From a virus, in IMG/VR virus record IMGVR_UViG_3300048839_000968, positions 1 to 36,405 of that record: a DNA stretch of 36,405 nt; one strand, given 5' to 3'. The notes below the pieces were generated by a model, which worked only from the letters and a program-made list of their open reading frames with translations, was not told where the DNA came from and made no database searches. Shown one piece after another: positions 21,184 through 30,012 of the stretch. The stretch's first letter is position 1, and every line of letters starts with the position of its first letter. The translations under genes were made by a program, and so were the position numbers.

Positions 21184-21654
21184 ATGCCGGGTGGTCGTCC
21201 GAGAAAGCCTGATGCGATCAAGCGTCGACAGGGAACGCTGCGCAAACACCGGCAGAACAAGCACGAGCCGCAACTACCGGTCGGTGCACCGCCGATACCC
21301 GCCCACCTGGACGCGCTGGCGAGGGAGGAGTGGCATCGGCTGGTCGCAATGGCCCTCAAGGCTCGGGTCCTGACCGAGGCAGACCGCTCGATACTCGAGA
21401 TCGCCGCCTGCGCCTATGCGGTCTGGCGAGTCGCGATCGACGTGATCCGCGCCGAAGGCTTGACGTACGAGACGACCAACACGACCGGCGGTTCGGTCAT
21501 CAAGGCCCGACCAGAGGCCGCCATCGAGTCCGATGCCTGGCGACGATACAAGGCGGCGGTCGTCGAGCTCGGCTTCACGCCGGCCGCCCGCTCGAAGGTG
21601 AACGCGATTGACCCGAGCGAAGAAGAGGACCCGGGCGCGGCCTATCTCAACTGA
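21184..21654 (+). CDS. terS: Terminase small subunit, P27 family
   Basis: A 156-residue P27-type small terminase. GGRPRKPDAIKRRQGTLRKHR at the N-terminus (the RPRKP and G-T-x-R-K-H pattern) is characteristic, followed by PPIPAHLDALAREEWHRLV, LTEADRSILEIAACAYAVW and a C-terminal AARSKVNAI. It recognises the packaging site and stimulates the large subunit. Its end overlaps the large terminase start by 47 bp, which is common in this family. The start ATG at 21184 lacks a strong ribosome site. Confidence 0.93.
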   Translation: MPGGRPRKPDAIKRRQGTLRKHRQNKHEPQLPVGAPPIPAHLDALAREEWHRLVAMALKARVLTEADRSILEIAACAYAVWRVAIDVIRAEGLTYETTNTTGGSVIKARPEAAIESDAWRRYKAAVVELGFTPAARSKVNAIDPSEEEDPGAAYLN

Positions 21655-23395
21655 TCCGGCCGGCAAGCACGGGGCCGATCCGGCGACGGTCTACGCGGAA
21701 GCGGTCGTTGCAGGAGACATCATTGCCGGGCCCTGGGTGCGCAAGGCCTGCGAGCGGCACGTTGCTGACCTTACGAGCGGGCCCAAGCGTGGGCTCAAGT
21801 GGTCGCTCGAGCGGGCGGACCACATCTACGGCTACTTCCGCAACGTCCTGCGACTGAACGGTGGCCAGTTCGAAGGCAAGCCATTTGAGCTGCTGCTGTG
21901 GCAGGCATTCCTGGTCGGCTCTTTGTTCGGCTGGCGTGGCGCCGACGGGTTCCGGCGGTTTCGCACCGGGTACGTCGAGATCGGCAAGGGCAACGGCAAG
22001 TCGCCGCTGGCCGGCGGCATCGGGCTGTACTGCCTGACGGCCGACCAGGAGGCCCGCGCCGAGGTGTACGCCGCGGCGTCGACCAAGGACCAGGCGATGA
22101 TCCTGTTCCGGGACGCCGTGGCCATGCGGGACCAGTCGCCGACCCTGACCAAGGCGCTGATCAAGTACGGAGGCCTCAACCCCTGGAACATGTTCTTCCC
22201 GAAGAGCGACTCGTTCTTCCGGACGATCAGTTCCGACGACAAGCAGTCGGGCCCGCGCCCGCACTGCGCGCTGTGCGACGAGCTGCATGAGCATCCCGAC
22301 GGCACGGTCGTCGACATGCTCGAGGCAGGCTTCAAGTTCCGGCGGCAACCGCTGAAGCTCGAGATCACGAATTCCGGGTATGACCGGACCTCGATCTGCT
22401 TCCAGCACCACGAGTACTCGCAGCGTGTGCTCGAGGGGCGGGTCGATGACGACGCCTGGTTCGCCTACGTCTGCGGCCTCGATCGCGGCGACGATTGGCG
22501 CGACCATGGCGTCTGGGAAAAGGCCAACCCGAACTACGGCGTCTCGGTCACCGAGAAGTACCTGCGCGAGCAGGTGAAGAAGGCCGAGGGGATGCCGGCG
22601 TACGCATCGAAGGTGCGCAGGCTCAACTTCTGCGAGTGGGTTGACGCCGCCACGCCCTGGATCGACGGCGAGGCCTGGCGCAGCTGCGAGGGCGAGCCGG
22701 ACCTCGCCCAGTACCGCGGCTCGCGCTGCTGGGCCGGGCTCGACCTGTCGGCCAGGAACGACCTCACGTCACTGGCGCTCGTGTTCGCGCGGCCTGACGG
22801 CACGGGATTCGATGCCTTCGTCTGGTTCTGGGCGCCGGAGGAAGGGCTGCGGCAGCGCGAGGAGCGCGACCGCGTGCCGTACACCGTCTGGCGCGACCAG
22901 GGGCACCTCGAGGCCACGCCTGGCGCTACCGTCGAATACGAGTACGTCGCGCGCCGGCTGATCGATTTCCGCGAGCACTACGGCCTCGAGGCCGTGTGCT
23001 TCGACCGCTACCGGATCTCGGATCTGCAGCGCGATCTCGACGACGCCGGGTTCGACTACACCGTGGTCAGCCTCGACACGGCCGAGGATGAACTGCGCAA
23101 GGCCACCGGCCTGCTGCTGGTCAACCACGGCCAGGGGTTCCGCGACATGACGCCGACGGTCGAGGCACTGAGCACCGTCGTCACCAACAAGACGCTGCAG
23201 GTGCACCGCAACCCGGTGCTGACCATGTGTTCGGCGAATGCCGTGATCACCTCGGGCCCGGCCGAGGAGAAAAAGTTCGACAAGCGCAAATCACGCGGTC
23301 GAATCGACGGGATCGTGTCGCTCGCGATGGCGATCCGCTGCGCGGAGAAGTTCAAGAGCCCGCACGGCCCGAAGTTTGAAATGCTGTTCCTCTGA
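21608..23395 (+). CDS. terL: Terminase large subunit (HK97-type)
   Basis: A 595-residue large terminase starting at TTG (AGGTGA upstream with good spacing). The ATPase part has Walker A GKGNGKS (126-132) and Walker B CALCDELHEH. The RNase H-like nuclease part carries acidic residues in CWAGLDLSARNDLTSLAL, VCFDRYRISDLQRDL and SRGRIDGIVSLAMAI. It moves DNA into the prohead and cuts at cos with the HNH partner. Length and order of motifs are normal. It is followed by the protease rather than by the portal. Confidence 0.96.
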   Translation: MTRAKKRTRARPISTDPAGKHGADPATVYAEAVVAGDIIAGPWVRKACERHVADLTSGPKRGLKWSLERADHIYGYFRNVLRLNGGQFEGKPFELLLWQAFLVGSLFGWRGADGFRRFRTGYVEIGKGNGKSPLAGGIGLYCLTADQEARAEVYAAASTKDQAMILFRDAVAMRDQSPTLTKALIKYGGLNPWNMFFPKSDSFFRTISSDDKQSGPRPHCALCDELHEHPDGTVVDMLEAGFKFRRQPLKLEITNSGYDRTSICFQHHEYSQRVLEGRVDDDAWFAYVCGLDRGDDWRDHGVWEKANPNYGVSVTEKYLREQVKKAEGMPAYASKVRRLNFCEWVDAATPWIDGEAWRSCEGEPDLAQYRGSRCWAGLDLSARNDLTSLALVFARPDGTGFDAFVWFWAPEEGLRQREERDRVPYTVWRDQGHLEATPGATVEYEYVARRLIDFREHYGLEAVCFDRYRISDLQRDLDDAGFDYTVVSLDTAEDELRKATGLLLVNHGQGFRDMTPTVEALSTVVTNKTLQVHRNPVLTMCSANAVITSGPAEEKKFDKRKSRGRIDGIVSLAMAIRCAEKFKSPHGPKFEMLFL

Positions 23396-23404
23396 GGTAA
23401 CCCG

Positions 23405-23986
23405 ATGGATCGCGCATACAGCCAGTTCGAAGTGAAGGCGATCGACGACGCCGAAGAGCGCATCGTCACCGGCATTGCCTCGAGCATCAGCGCCGATCGC
23501 ATGAGCGACGTCGTGGTGCCGGCGGGCGCCAAGTTCGCGCTGCCGCTGCCGCTGCTGCATCAGCACCGCCATGACTCGCCGATCGGCGAGGTGTTCGAGG
23601 CCTCGGTCACCGGCAAGCGGATCACCGTCAAGGCGCGCATCGCCAAGGACAGCGGCCTCGACTACGTCGAGACGGCGTGGAAGCAGATCAAGGCGAAGCT
23701 CGTGAAGGGCTTCTCGATCGGCTTCCGCTCGCTGAAACACGAGCCGCTCGACGCCGAGCGCCCGTGGGATGGCTGGAAGTTCCTCGAATGGGAGTGGCTC
23801 GAGCTCAGCGCCGTGACGATCCCGGCCAACGCCGACGCCACCATCCAGACGATCAAGATGTACGACTCTGCTGCGCGGGCCGCGACTGGCCAGGCGCGCG
23901 GCGGGGTCATTCTCGTGCCCGGCGTTTCGGGCGAACCAACCACGGTCAAGCGCCGTGGCATCCCCCTGATTCCCCGAGGTAAGTGA
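23405..23986 (+). CDS. HK97-family prohead protease
   Basis: A 193-residue U35/S78-type serine protease preceded by GAGGTAA. Catalytic candidates are H52 in LLHQHRHD and S104 in KGFSIGFRS, with WLELSAVTIPANADATI following as in the family. It removes the capsid delta domain and other prohead parts during maturation. The major capsid gene starts 1 nt after its stop. The last 35 residues are low-complexity and may be self-cleaved. Confidence 0.94.
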   Translation: MDRAYSQFEVKAIDDAEERIVTGIASSISADRMSDVVVPAGAKFALPLPLLHQHRHDSPIGEVFEASVTGKRITVKARIAKDSGLDYVETAWKQIKAKLVKGFSIGFRSLKHEPLDAERPWDGWKFLEWEWLELSAVTIPANADATIQTIKMYDSAARAATGQARGGVILVPGVSGEPTTVKRRGIPLIPRGK

Positions 23987-23987
23987 A

Positions 23988-25391
23988 ATGAAGACGGTTA
24001 CCGACCAGATCAAGGATCTGGAAAACACCCGCGCGGCCAAGGTCGCCCGGATGGAAGAGGTCTCGCGCAAGTCGATCGACGAAGGCCGCTCGATGGACGA
24101 GGCCGAGGCCGATGAGTTCGACAGCATCGAAGTCGAGATGAAGGCACTCGACGCCGACCTGGTGCGCCTGCGCCGGCTCGAGCAGCTGACCGGCCAGCGC
24201 GCCAAGGCCGTGAGCCAGGAGCCGACGGCGAAGGCCGCCGGCGAGTCCCGCGGCGCGGGTCCGGCCATCATCGTCAACCGCGAGGCCGACGAGAAGTTCA
24301 AGGGCCAGAACTTCACCCGCAAGGTGATCGCCCGCACGCTCGCGCAGCTCGAGAACGAGAGCCTCGGCGGCGAGGTTCGCACCGCGGCCGACATCGCGCA
24401 GCAGCGCTGGGGCCGCAGCAACCCGCAGCTCGTCGAGGTGATCCGCGCCGGTGTGGCCGGTCACGGGTCGGGCAGCGGCGAGCCGGGCGCGGAGCTCGTC
24501 TCGGCGGACAACCGCTACACGGGCGACTTCATCGAGTACTTGTACGGCATGACGGTGTACAACCGTCTGGGCCTGCGTGAGGTGCCGGCGAACGTCGCGA
24601 TCAAGGGCCAGGACGGCGCGGCGACGGGCTACTGGGTGGGTGAGAACCGCCCGATCCCGGTGACGAAGGGCGACTTCAGCTCGGTCAGCCTGACCCCGCT
24701 GAAGGTGGCTGCCCTGGCTGCGGCCTCGATCGAGCTGTTCCGGGATTCGAGCCCGTCGGCGGAAATGCTGATCCGTGACGCGCTCGTGAACGCTGCCGTG
24801 CAGCGCATCGACACCACGTTCGCGGGCGCTGGCGTGGCCGTGTCGGGCGTGTCGCCGGCGGGCATCCTGAACGGTGTCAGCGCGTCGAACTCTTCGGGCA
24901 TCGACGGCGATGCGCTGCGGGCGGACGTGAAGGCGCTCTACAGCGGCTTCATCTCGGCGAAGAACGCAACGGGCCTCACGTTCCTGATGAACCCGTCGCT
25001 CGCGAAGAGCATCCAGCTGCTGACGAACGCCCTCGGCCAGTCCGAGTTCCCGGGCATCACCGCCACCGGCGGCACGCTGCTCGGCGACCCGGTCGTGACC
25101 GGCGACAACGTCGGCGCGCAGCACTTCATCCTCTTGAAGCCGAGCGACATCTATCGCATCGGCGCGATGGGGGTCGAGGTGGCGCTTTCGCGCGATGCGA
25201 CGATCGAGATGGACACGGCACCCACCGGTGAAGGTGACACGCCGACCGCCCAGTCCGCGAGCATGGTCTCCATGTTCCAGGCGGGCATGGTGGCGCTGCG
25301 AGTGTTGGTCCCGATCAACTTCGCCAAGCGTCGCTCGACCGCAGTCGCGTTCGTCAACAACGCGCACTACGGCACGGCCGGCAGCCCGTAA
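23988..25391 (+). CDS. HK97-fold major capsid protein with fused delta domain
   Basis: A 467-residue capsid protein. Residues 1-75 are a charged coiled coil (the scaffold-like delta domain removed by the protease), residues about 76-150 a linker, then the HK97 fold: GDFIEYLYGMTVYNRLG, KGDFSSVSLTPLKVAALA, the E-loop/A-domain SIELFRDSSPSAEMLIRDAL, then FLMNPSLAKSIQLLT and GDPVVTGDNVGAQHF. It builds the icosahedral shell. A strong terminator hairpin follows the stop, which limits read-through from this highly expressed gene. Confidence 0.96.
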   Translation: MKTVTDQIKDLENTRAAKVARMEEVSRKSIDEGRSMDEAEADEFDSIEVEMKALDADLVRLRRLEQLTGQRAKAVSQEPTAKAAGESRGAGPAIIVNREADEKFKGQNFTRKVIARTLAQLENESLGGEVRTAADIAQQRWGRSNPQLVEVIRAGVAGHGSGSGEPGAELVSADNRYTGDFIEYLYGMTVYNRLGLREVPANVAIKGQDGAATGYWVGENRPIPVTKGDFSSVSLTPLKVAALAAASIELFRDSSPSAEMLIRDALVNAAVQRIDTTFAGAGVAVSGVSPAGILNGVSASNSSGIDGDALRADVKALYSGFISAKNATGLTFLMNPSLAKSIQLLTNALGQSEFPGITATGGTLLGDPVVTGDNVGAQHFILLKPSDIYRIGAMGVEVALSRDATIEMDTAPTGEGDTPTAQSASMVSMFQAGMVALRVLVPINFAKRRSTAVAFVNNAHYGTAGSP

Positions 25392-25406
25392 TCCACGGGC
25401 ATTGAG

Positions 25407-25437
25407 GCGGGCCGGGGTCACTCCCGGCCCGCTTTTC
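25407..25437 (+). terminator. Intrinsic terminator after the capsid gene
   Basis: A perfect 10-bp GC-rich stem (GCGGGCCGGG at 25407-25416 with CCCGGCCCGC at 25423-25432), 6-nt loop, then TTTTC. It lies 15 bp past the capsid stop and before the ribosome site of the next gene. It should reduce transcription into the portal and tail genes, giving extra capsid mRNA. Confidence 0.88.
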
Positions 25438-25447
25438 AGGAGGACTC

Positions 25448-25681
25448 ATGCCACTGCGCACGACCCGGGCATTTTCAATTGGTGGCCGCCGCTACAAGGC
25501 GGGCGAGCCGATCGAGCTCGCCGGCAAGCACCTGCGGCTGTTCCAGGCGATCGGCTACGTCGAGTACGGCCCCGAGGAGTACCAGGCGGAGGCGATCCAG
25601 CCCGAGCCCGAGATCGTCGAGGCGCCCGCCCCGCAGCCCCGCCGCAACTATCGGCGGCGCGACATGAAGGCCGGGGAATAA
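25448..25681 (+). CDS. Small hypothetical protein between capsid and portal
   Basis: A 77-residue protein with AGGAGGA before the ATG. The N-terminal half is compact (TTRAFSIGGRRYKAGEPIEL, then KHLRLFQAIGYVEYG) and the C-terminal half is a Pro/Glu-rich then Arg-rich tail (RRNYRRRDMK). The first part resembles short phage proteins placed after capsid genes, some of which are head decoration or connector-linked. The function here is unknown. Confidence 0.6.
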   Translation: MPLRTTRAFSIGGRRYKAGEPIELAGKHLRLFQAIGYVEYGPEEYQAEAIQPEPEIVEAPAPQPRRNYRRRDMKAGE

Positions 25682-25685
25682 CCCT

Positions 25686-27065
25686 GTGAAGCTGACCCAA
25701 CGGCTGGCGAAGGTGCTCGCGAAGGCGGCGACGTACCTGTCTCCGCCGTTCGACCGCGGCTCCTGGTTCACGGTCTATGACAGCCGCGCGGGCTCGTTCC
25801 AGCAGGCCTCGCCGATCACGACCGAGTCGGTGCTCGCGTTCCACGCGGTCTATGCCTGCATCACGCTGATCTCGAACGACATCGGCAAGCTGCGCATCAA
25901 GCTCGTGGAGCGTTCCACGGGGAACATCTGGCAGGAGACCGAGAGCGCATCGTTCTCGCCCGTGCTCCGCAAGCCGAATCACTACCAGAACCACATCCAG
26001 TTCAAGGAGTGGTGGATCCTCTCGAAGCTGACATGGGGCAACGCCTACGCGCTCAAGGTGCGCGACGGCCGCGGCCTGGTCACCTCGCTCTACCTGCTCG
26101 ACCCGAACCGCGCCTGGCCGCTCGTGGCGCCGACCGGCGAGGTGTTCTATCGCATCGACAGCGACAACCTGTCGGGCGTCGAGGAGCAGGTCGTCGTGCC
26201 GGCGAGCGAGATCATCCACGACCGGATGAACTGCCTTTTTCATCCGCTGGTCGGCCTCTCCCCGATCTTCGCCTGCGGGCTCGCGGCCCAGCAGGGCCTC
26301 GCAATCCAGAACAACTCGTCGAAGTTCTTCGAGAACATGAGCCGCCCGAGCGGCATCCTCACCGCGCCCGGCGCGATCTCGAAGGACACGGCCGAGCGAC
26401 TCAAGACGCAGTGGGAGGCGAACTACGGCGGCGACAACATCGGCAAGGTTGCCGTCCTGGGCGACGCGCTCAAGTACGAGGCGCTGTCGGTCAACCCGGT
26501 CGACGCGCAGATCGTCGAGCAGCTCAAGATGACCGCCGAGGTCGTCTGCTCGACGTTCCACGTCCCGCCGTTCAAGGTCGGCGTCGGCTCGATGCCGACC
26601 TACCAGAACGCGGAGATCCTGAACCAGATCTACTACAGCGACTGCCTGCAGAGCCTCATCGAGCAGATGGAGCTGTGCCTCGACGAGGGCCTCGGTCTCG
26701 CCTCACCGAAGGACGGCCGTTTGATGGGTGTCGAGCTCGACCTCGACCAGCTGCTCCGCATGGACAGTGCCACGATGGTCAAGACTCTCGGCGAGGGCGT
26801 GAACCGCGCCATCTACTCGCCGAACGAAGCCCGCCAGCGGCTCGACCTGCCGCCGGTCGAGGGCGGCGAGAGCCCGCTGATGCAGCAGCAGAATTACTCC
26901 CTGGCTGCGCTCGCGAAGCGCGATGCCGGCGAGGACCCGTTCGGTAAGGCGGCCACATCCGCGCCCACGCCCATTGACGAGCCGGCCGATGACGATTCAG
27001 AGGACGAGCGCGCTATCAAGGCCGCGGTCGAAAGAAAGATCGAGAAACGCAGGAAGGCCGCATGA
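25686..27065 (+). CDS. HK97-family portal protein
   Basis: A 459-residue portal from GTG. Conserved parts are VLAFHAVYACITLISNDIG, WILSKLTWGNAYALKVRDG, MSRPSGILTAPGAISKDTA, ERLKTQWEANYGGDNIGKV and STFHVPPFKVGVG. It forms the dodecameric DNA channel and docks the terminase. Its position after the capsid gene, rather than between terminase and protease, is unusual for the HK97 group. The C-terminus ends in an acidic then basic tail. It overlaps the next gene by 4 bp. Confidence 0.94.
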   Translation: MKLTQRLAKVLAKAATYLSPPFDRGSWFTVYDSRAGSFQQASPITTESVLAFHAVYACITLISNDIGKLRIKLVERSTGNIWQETESASFSPVLRKPNHYQNHIQFKEWWILSKLTWGNAYALKVRDGRGLVTSLYLLDPNRAWPLVAPTGEVFYRIDSDNLSGVEEQVVVPASEIIHDRMNCLFHPLVGLSPIFACGLAAQQGLAIQNNSSKFFENMSRPSGILTAPGAISKDTAERLKTQWEANYGGDNIGKVAVLGDALKYEALSVNPVDAQIVEQLKMTAEVVCSTFHVPPFKVGVGSMPTYQNAEILNQIYYSDCLQSLIEQMELCLDEGLGLASPKDGRLMGVELDLDQLLRMDSATMVKTLGEGVNRAIYSPNEARQRLDLPPVEGGESPLMQQQNYSLAALAKRDAGEDPFGKAATSAPTPIDEPADDDSEDERAIKAAVERKIEKRRKAA

Positions 27066-27712
27066 AACCAGAATTCCTGGCTGACCTGATCGACCGTTTC
27101 TTCGACGCGGCGATCGCGCCGTTCGCAGATCGTCTCGCCGTGATTGAAGCGCGGCCCGCGCCGCAGGACGGCAAGTCGGTGGCGCTCGAAGACGTGAGGC
27201 CACTGGTGGCCGAGCTCGTCGAGGATCGCATAAGGACCCTGCCGCCGCCCAAGGACGGCGAGCCTGGCAAGTCGGTCACCGTCGGCGAGGTGGTCGATGC
27301 CCTCAAACCACGCATCGAGACCGCGATCGCCCGCGCCGTGCTCGACGTGGAGCGCCGCGCGCAGGGCGTGCTCGAGCGCGCCGTCGAGCGGATGCCGAAG
27401 CCGACAGACGGCAAGGACGGCGCCGACGGGTTCAGCCTCGACGACCTGCAGATCGAGGACGACGGCGAGGGCATGCTCACGTTGCGCTTCGTGCGCGGGG
27501 AGTTGGTACGCGAGCGCACCATTCGACTGCCGTCGGTGTCGGATCGCGGCGTGTTCCGCGAGGGCGACGACTACCGCAAGGGTGCCGGCGTCAGCTTTGG
27601 TGGCTCGTGGTGGATTGCCCAGAAGGACGCGCCCCAGGGCAAGCCCGGAAGCTCGGAAGATTGGCGCCTGGCCGTCAAGCGCGGCCGCGACGGACGGGAT
27701 AGCGAGAAATGA
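27062..27712 (+). CDS. Collagen-like/carbohydrate-binding-type virion protein candidate
   Basis: A 216-residue protein just after the portal. The N-terminus is helical (FLADLIDRFFDAAIAPFAD), then short G-x-x repeats (KDGEPGK, TDGKDGADG). The C-terminal 60 residues (VFREGDDYRKGAGVSFGGSWW, split before IAQKDAPQGKPGSS, then DWRLAVKRGRDG) match a small beta domain like chitin/carbohydrate-binding modules of the CBM5/12 type found in phage head-side proteins. It could be a head fibre or decoration that binds the host surface or mucus. The call is inferred from motif. Confidence 0.6.
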   Translation: MKPEFLADLIDRFFDAAIAPFADRLAVIEARPAPQDGKSVALEDVRPLVAELVEDRIRTLPPPKDGEPGKSVTVGEVVDALKPRIETAIARAVLDVERRAQGVLERAVERMPKPTDGKDGADGFSLDDLQIEDDGEGMLTLRFVRGELVRERTIRLPSVSDRGVFREGDDYRKGAGVSFGGSWWIAQKDAPQGKPGSSEDWRLAVKRGRDGRDSEK

Positions 27713-28065
27713 CCCCGTCACTCGTCACCCTCGAGCAGGCCAAGGACCAGTGCGAGGTCATCGGCACGGACCAGGATGTGAAGATCACGCAGCTCGTGCG
27801 CGCGGCCTCGGCTGCGGTGCTGAACTACCTGGGCGACGGCGCTGATTTCTTCCTCGACAGCAGCGGCTGGGTCGACCCCGAGCCCGACTCGAGCGGCATT
27901 TCGATCGTGCCCGCCGAGGTCCAGCAGGCGACGTTGCTGCTGGTGGAGGAGTTCTTCGCACACCGCGGCAGCGACGGCGGCCAGGGTGCGCAGTGGGCGC
28001 AGGGCTTCCTGCCGCCCGTCGTGACGGCGCTGCTTTACCCGCTGAGGGACCCGGCGCTTGGGTGA
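27709..28065 (+). CDS. Head-tail connector (gp6-like adaptor)
   Basis: A 118-residue protein with the layout of Phage_connect_1/HK97 gp6 proteins: VTLEQAKDQCEVIGTDQD, VKITQLVRAASAAVLNYLG, PAEVQQATLLLVEEFFAHR, and a late LPPVVTALLYPLRDPALG. These dodecameric adaptors sit beneath the portal. ATG overlaps the preceding stop. The next gene begins 8 nt before its stop. Confidence 0.88.
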   Translation: MTPSLVTLEQAKDQCEVIGTDQDVKITQLVRAASAAVLNYLGDGADFFLDSSGWVDPEPDSSGISIVPAEVQQATLLLVEEFFAHRGSDGGQGAQWAQGFLPPVVTALLYPLRDPALG

Positions 28066-28696
28066 GTGGAGCGTGCCGCGCCTGTGGCCGTGTCAGACAG
28101 TCGCCATCCTGGCCAGCGGGCCGAGCCTCACCCGGGAGCAGTGCGAGCAGGTGCGCGGCCGCTGCCGGGTGATCGCGGTCAGCAACCAGGGCATCGACAA
28201 CGACGTGAACGGCCAGACGGTCCCGGCCTTCGCGCCGTGGGCCGACGCGCTGTACGCCGCGGACGCGAAGTGGTGGAAGTGCTACGCCGACCGGGCGCTC
28301 AAGTTCGCCGGCATCAAGGTCTCTATCCGGCCGGACGCAGGCTACCCGGAGGTGCACACGCTGCAGCCGTCCGACCGCCGGCCGTTCGACGACCGTCCGA
28401 CGCACCTGGTGACCGGCAGCAACTCCGGCTACCAGGCGCTGCACCTGGCGGTGCACTTCGGCGCGACGCGGATCGTGCTGCTGGGCTACGACATGCAGGA
28501 CACCGGCGGCAAGCGCCACTGGTTCGGCAACCATCCGGGCCCGCTCAACACGCGCAACCCGTTCGCGACGTTCCTGAAGCGCTTCGGCGAGCTCGCGCCG
28601 GCCCTGACGCAACGCGGGATCGAGGTCATCAACTGCACGCCGACGACGGCGCTGCGGTGTTTTCGGCTCGCGCCACTGGCGGAGGTGTTCCCTTGA
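28058..28696 (+). CDS. Rossmann-like phage protein, possibly sugar-related (DUF115/MptE-like)
   Basis: A 212-residue protein, probably from TTG at 28058. It has a Rossmann-like start (TVAILASGPSLTREQCEQV), GCRVIAVSNQG-type strand (RCRVIAVSNQGID), the central THLVTGSNSGYQALHLAVH and IVLLGYDMQ, then HWFGNHPGPLN. The G-P-S-L and L-G-Y-D pattern recalls DUF115/motility-accessory-factor (nonulosonic-acid transferase) and MptE-like proteins. It lies between the two head-tail connector genes, where no structural gene is normally required. It may belong functionally with the glycan cassette at the window edges. Confidence 0.5.
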   Translation: MGEWSVPRLWPCQTVAILASGPSLTREQCEQVRGRCRVIAVSNQGIDNDVNGQTVPAFAPWADALYAADAKWWKCYADRALKFAGIKVSIRPDAGYPEVHTLQPSDRRPFDDRPTHLVTGSNSGYQALHLAVHFGATRIVLLGYDMQDTGGKRHWFGNHPGPLNTRNPFATFLKRFGELAPALTQRGIEVINCTPTTALRCFRLAPLAEVFP

Positions 28697-29031
28697 TCGA
28701 GGCCGGCAGACTGCGACACCGGGTCACGATCGAGCAGCGCTCGGACGTCCAGGACCCGACGACCGGCGCGATGGTGCCGGCGTGGACGGTGTTCGCCGAC
28801 GGCGTGCCCGCCGCGATCGAGGACCTGAGCGTGCGCGAGTTCCTGGCTGGCCAGGCGCTGCAGTCGGCCGTGACCACCCGGATAACGATCCGCCGCATGG
28901 ACGGGCTCACGGCCGACATGCGCATCAAGCACGGCGACCGGGTCTACAACCCGCAGGGGTTCCTGGCCGACAAGGGCTCGGGCCGGGTGTACCTGACGAT
29001 TCCTTGCAGCGAAGGCGTCAACGATGGCTAG
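28693..29031 (+). CDS. Head-tail joining protein (gp16/H-T join family)
   Basis: A 112-residue protein from TTG, set by GGAGGTG 5 nt upstream. IEAGRLRHRVTIEQRSDVQ followed by GAMVPAWTVFADGVPAAIE is the standard opening of SPP1 gp16-like/HK97 head-closure proteins. The middle (VTTRITIRRMDGLTADMRI, then YNPQGFLADK) completes the beta fold. It stops DNA leaking from the filled head and docks the tail. It overlaps the next gene by 8 bp. Confidence 0.9.
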   Translation: MIEAGRLRHRVTIEQRSDVQDPTTGAMVPAWTVFADGVPAAIEDLSVREFLAGQALQSAVTTRITIRRMDGLTADMRIKHGDRVYNPQGFLADKGSGRVYLTIPCSEGVNDG

Positions 29032-29617
29032 CTTTGCGACGCAACTGCTGCGCGCCCGTGGCCGCTCCCTGAGCCGGCCCGGATCCAGCCCGTTCGACCT
29101 GGACGTCAGCATCACCGCGAAGGGTGACGTCATCGATCGCCTGAGCAAGCTGCCCGACAAGCTGCAGAAAAAAGGCGCGGTGCGTGCCTCCCGGCTCGCG
29201 ATGCGCGTTGCGCTGAATGCCGCAAAGGCCGCGGCCCGTGGATTCGATGACCCGTCGAGCGCCGAGCGCATCTGGCGCAACGTCGCCATCCAGAATTCCA
29301 GCCGCCAGGGCAAGCGCATCGGCGGTGTCGTCATGCGGCTCGGCGTGATGGGCGGGGCGAAGCAGTACGCCAACACCCGCCAGAACCGACGCCAGCAGCG
29401 GGTGGGCCGGACGTACAAGACCGCCGGGAGCAAAAACAACCCGGGCGGTGACACCTGGTACTGGCGGTTCCTCGAGCTCGGCACCCAGCGCCAGAGTGCC
29501 CAGGAGTTTCTGGTGCCGGCACTGCAGGAGAACGCGCAGCTCATCGAGGGACTGCTCGCCGAGTACCTCGAGCGCGAGATCGAGAAGCTGACACCCAATG
29601 TACCCACCGCTGTTTGA
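29024..29617 (+). CDS. HK97 gp10-like neck/tail protein
   Basis: A 197-residue protein. Residues about 38-110 (DRLSKLPDKLQKKGAVRAS, RLAMRVALNAAKAAARGFD) match the HK97 gp10 pattern (an N-terminal L-x-x-L-P helix, then a long amphipathic helix). WYWRFLELGTQRQSAQEFL, then VPALQENAQLIEG, is the conserved C-terminal part. It belongs to the tail-completion/neck set. The first 30 residues are an extra basic segment. Its end overlaps the next gene by 20 bp. Confidence 0.85.
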   Translation: MASFATQLLRARGRSLSRPGSSPFDLDVSITAKGDVIDRLSKLPDKLQKKGAVRASRLAMRVALNAAKAAARGFDDPSSAERIWRNVAIQNSSRQGKRIGGVVMRLGVMGGAKQYANTRQNRRQQRVGRTYKTAGSKNNPGGDTWYWRFLELGTQRQSAQEFLVPALQENAQLIEGLLAEYLEREIEKLTPNVPTAV

Positions 29618-29966
29618 AGCTTGCGCCGGCGATTCGAGCGTCTCCGGACTGCTCGAGGACGCGACCGGCCTGCGCCTGTACCCGTTCGGCGAGGCGCCGC
29701 AGAAGGCGGTGTTGCCGTACGCGGTGTGGGCGATCGGCAGCGGCGAGCCCGAGAACTATCTTGGCGCGGCGCCGGACGCGGACGCGATCACGACGCACCT
29801 GGACGTATACGGGGCGACGGCTGCCGAGGCCCGCGAGGTGAGCGACGCACTCGTCGCCGTGCTCGAGGCCCTGGCGCACGTCGTCTCCTGGGATGGCGAG
29901 GGCCGCGACACGGAGACCCGCGCCTACCGCAAATCGTTCACGGTCGACTGGATCGTGAATCGCTGA
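29598..29966 (+). CDS. Tail completion protein, DUF3168
   Basis: A 122-residue protein: PPLFEACAGDSSVSGLLED at the start, then RLYPFGEAPQKAVLPYAVW, HLDVYGATAAEAREVSDAL and a final RAYRKSFTVDWIV. This is the DUF3168/gp17-like tail terminator fold. It caps the tail tube on the head side and sets tail joining. There are 46 bp to the tail tube gene, holding its GAGG ribosome site. Confidence 0.88.
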   Translation: MYPPLFEACAGDSSVSGLLEDATGLRLYPFGEAPQKAVLPYAVWAIGSGEPENYLGAAPDADAITTHLDVYGATAAEAREVSDALVAVLEALAHVVSWDGEGRDTETRAYRKSFTVDWIVNR

Positions 29967-30012
29967 CCAACCTGTTTCGACCACAGACCACTGCTGACGA
30001 GAGGTATTTTCG

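Noticed and set aside
23946-25421. Long open frame on the minus strand opposite the capsid gene
   Set aside because: GC-rich shadow of a strong coding region; low-complexity Arg/Ala/His composition, no ribosome site and no family.
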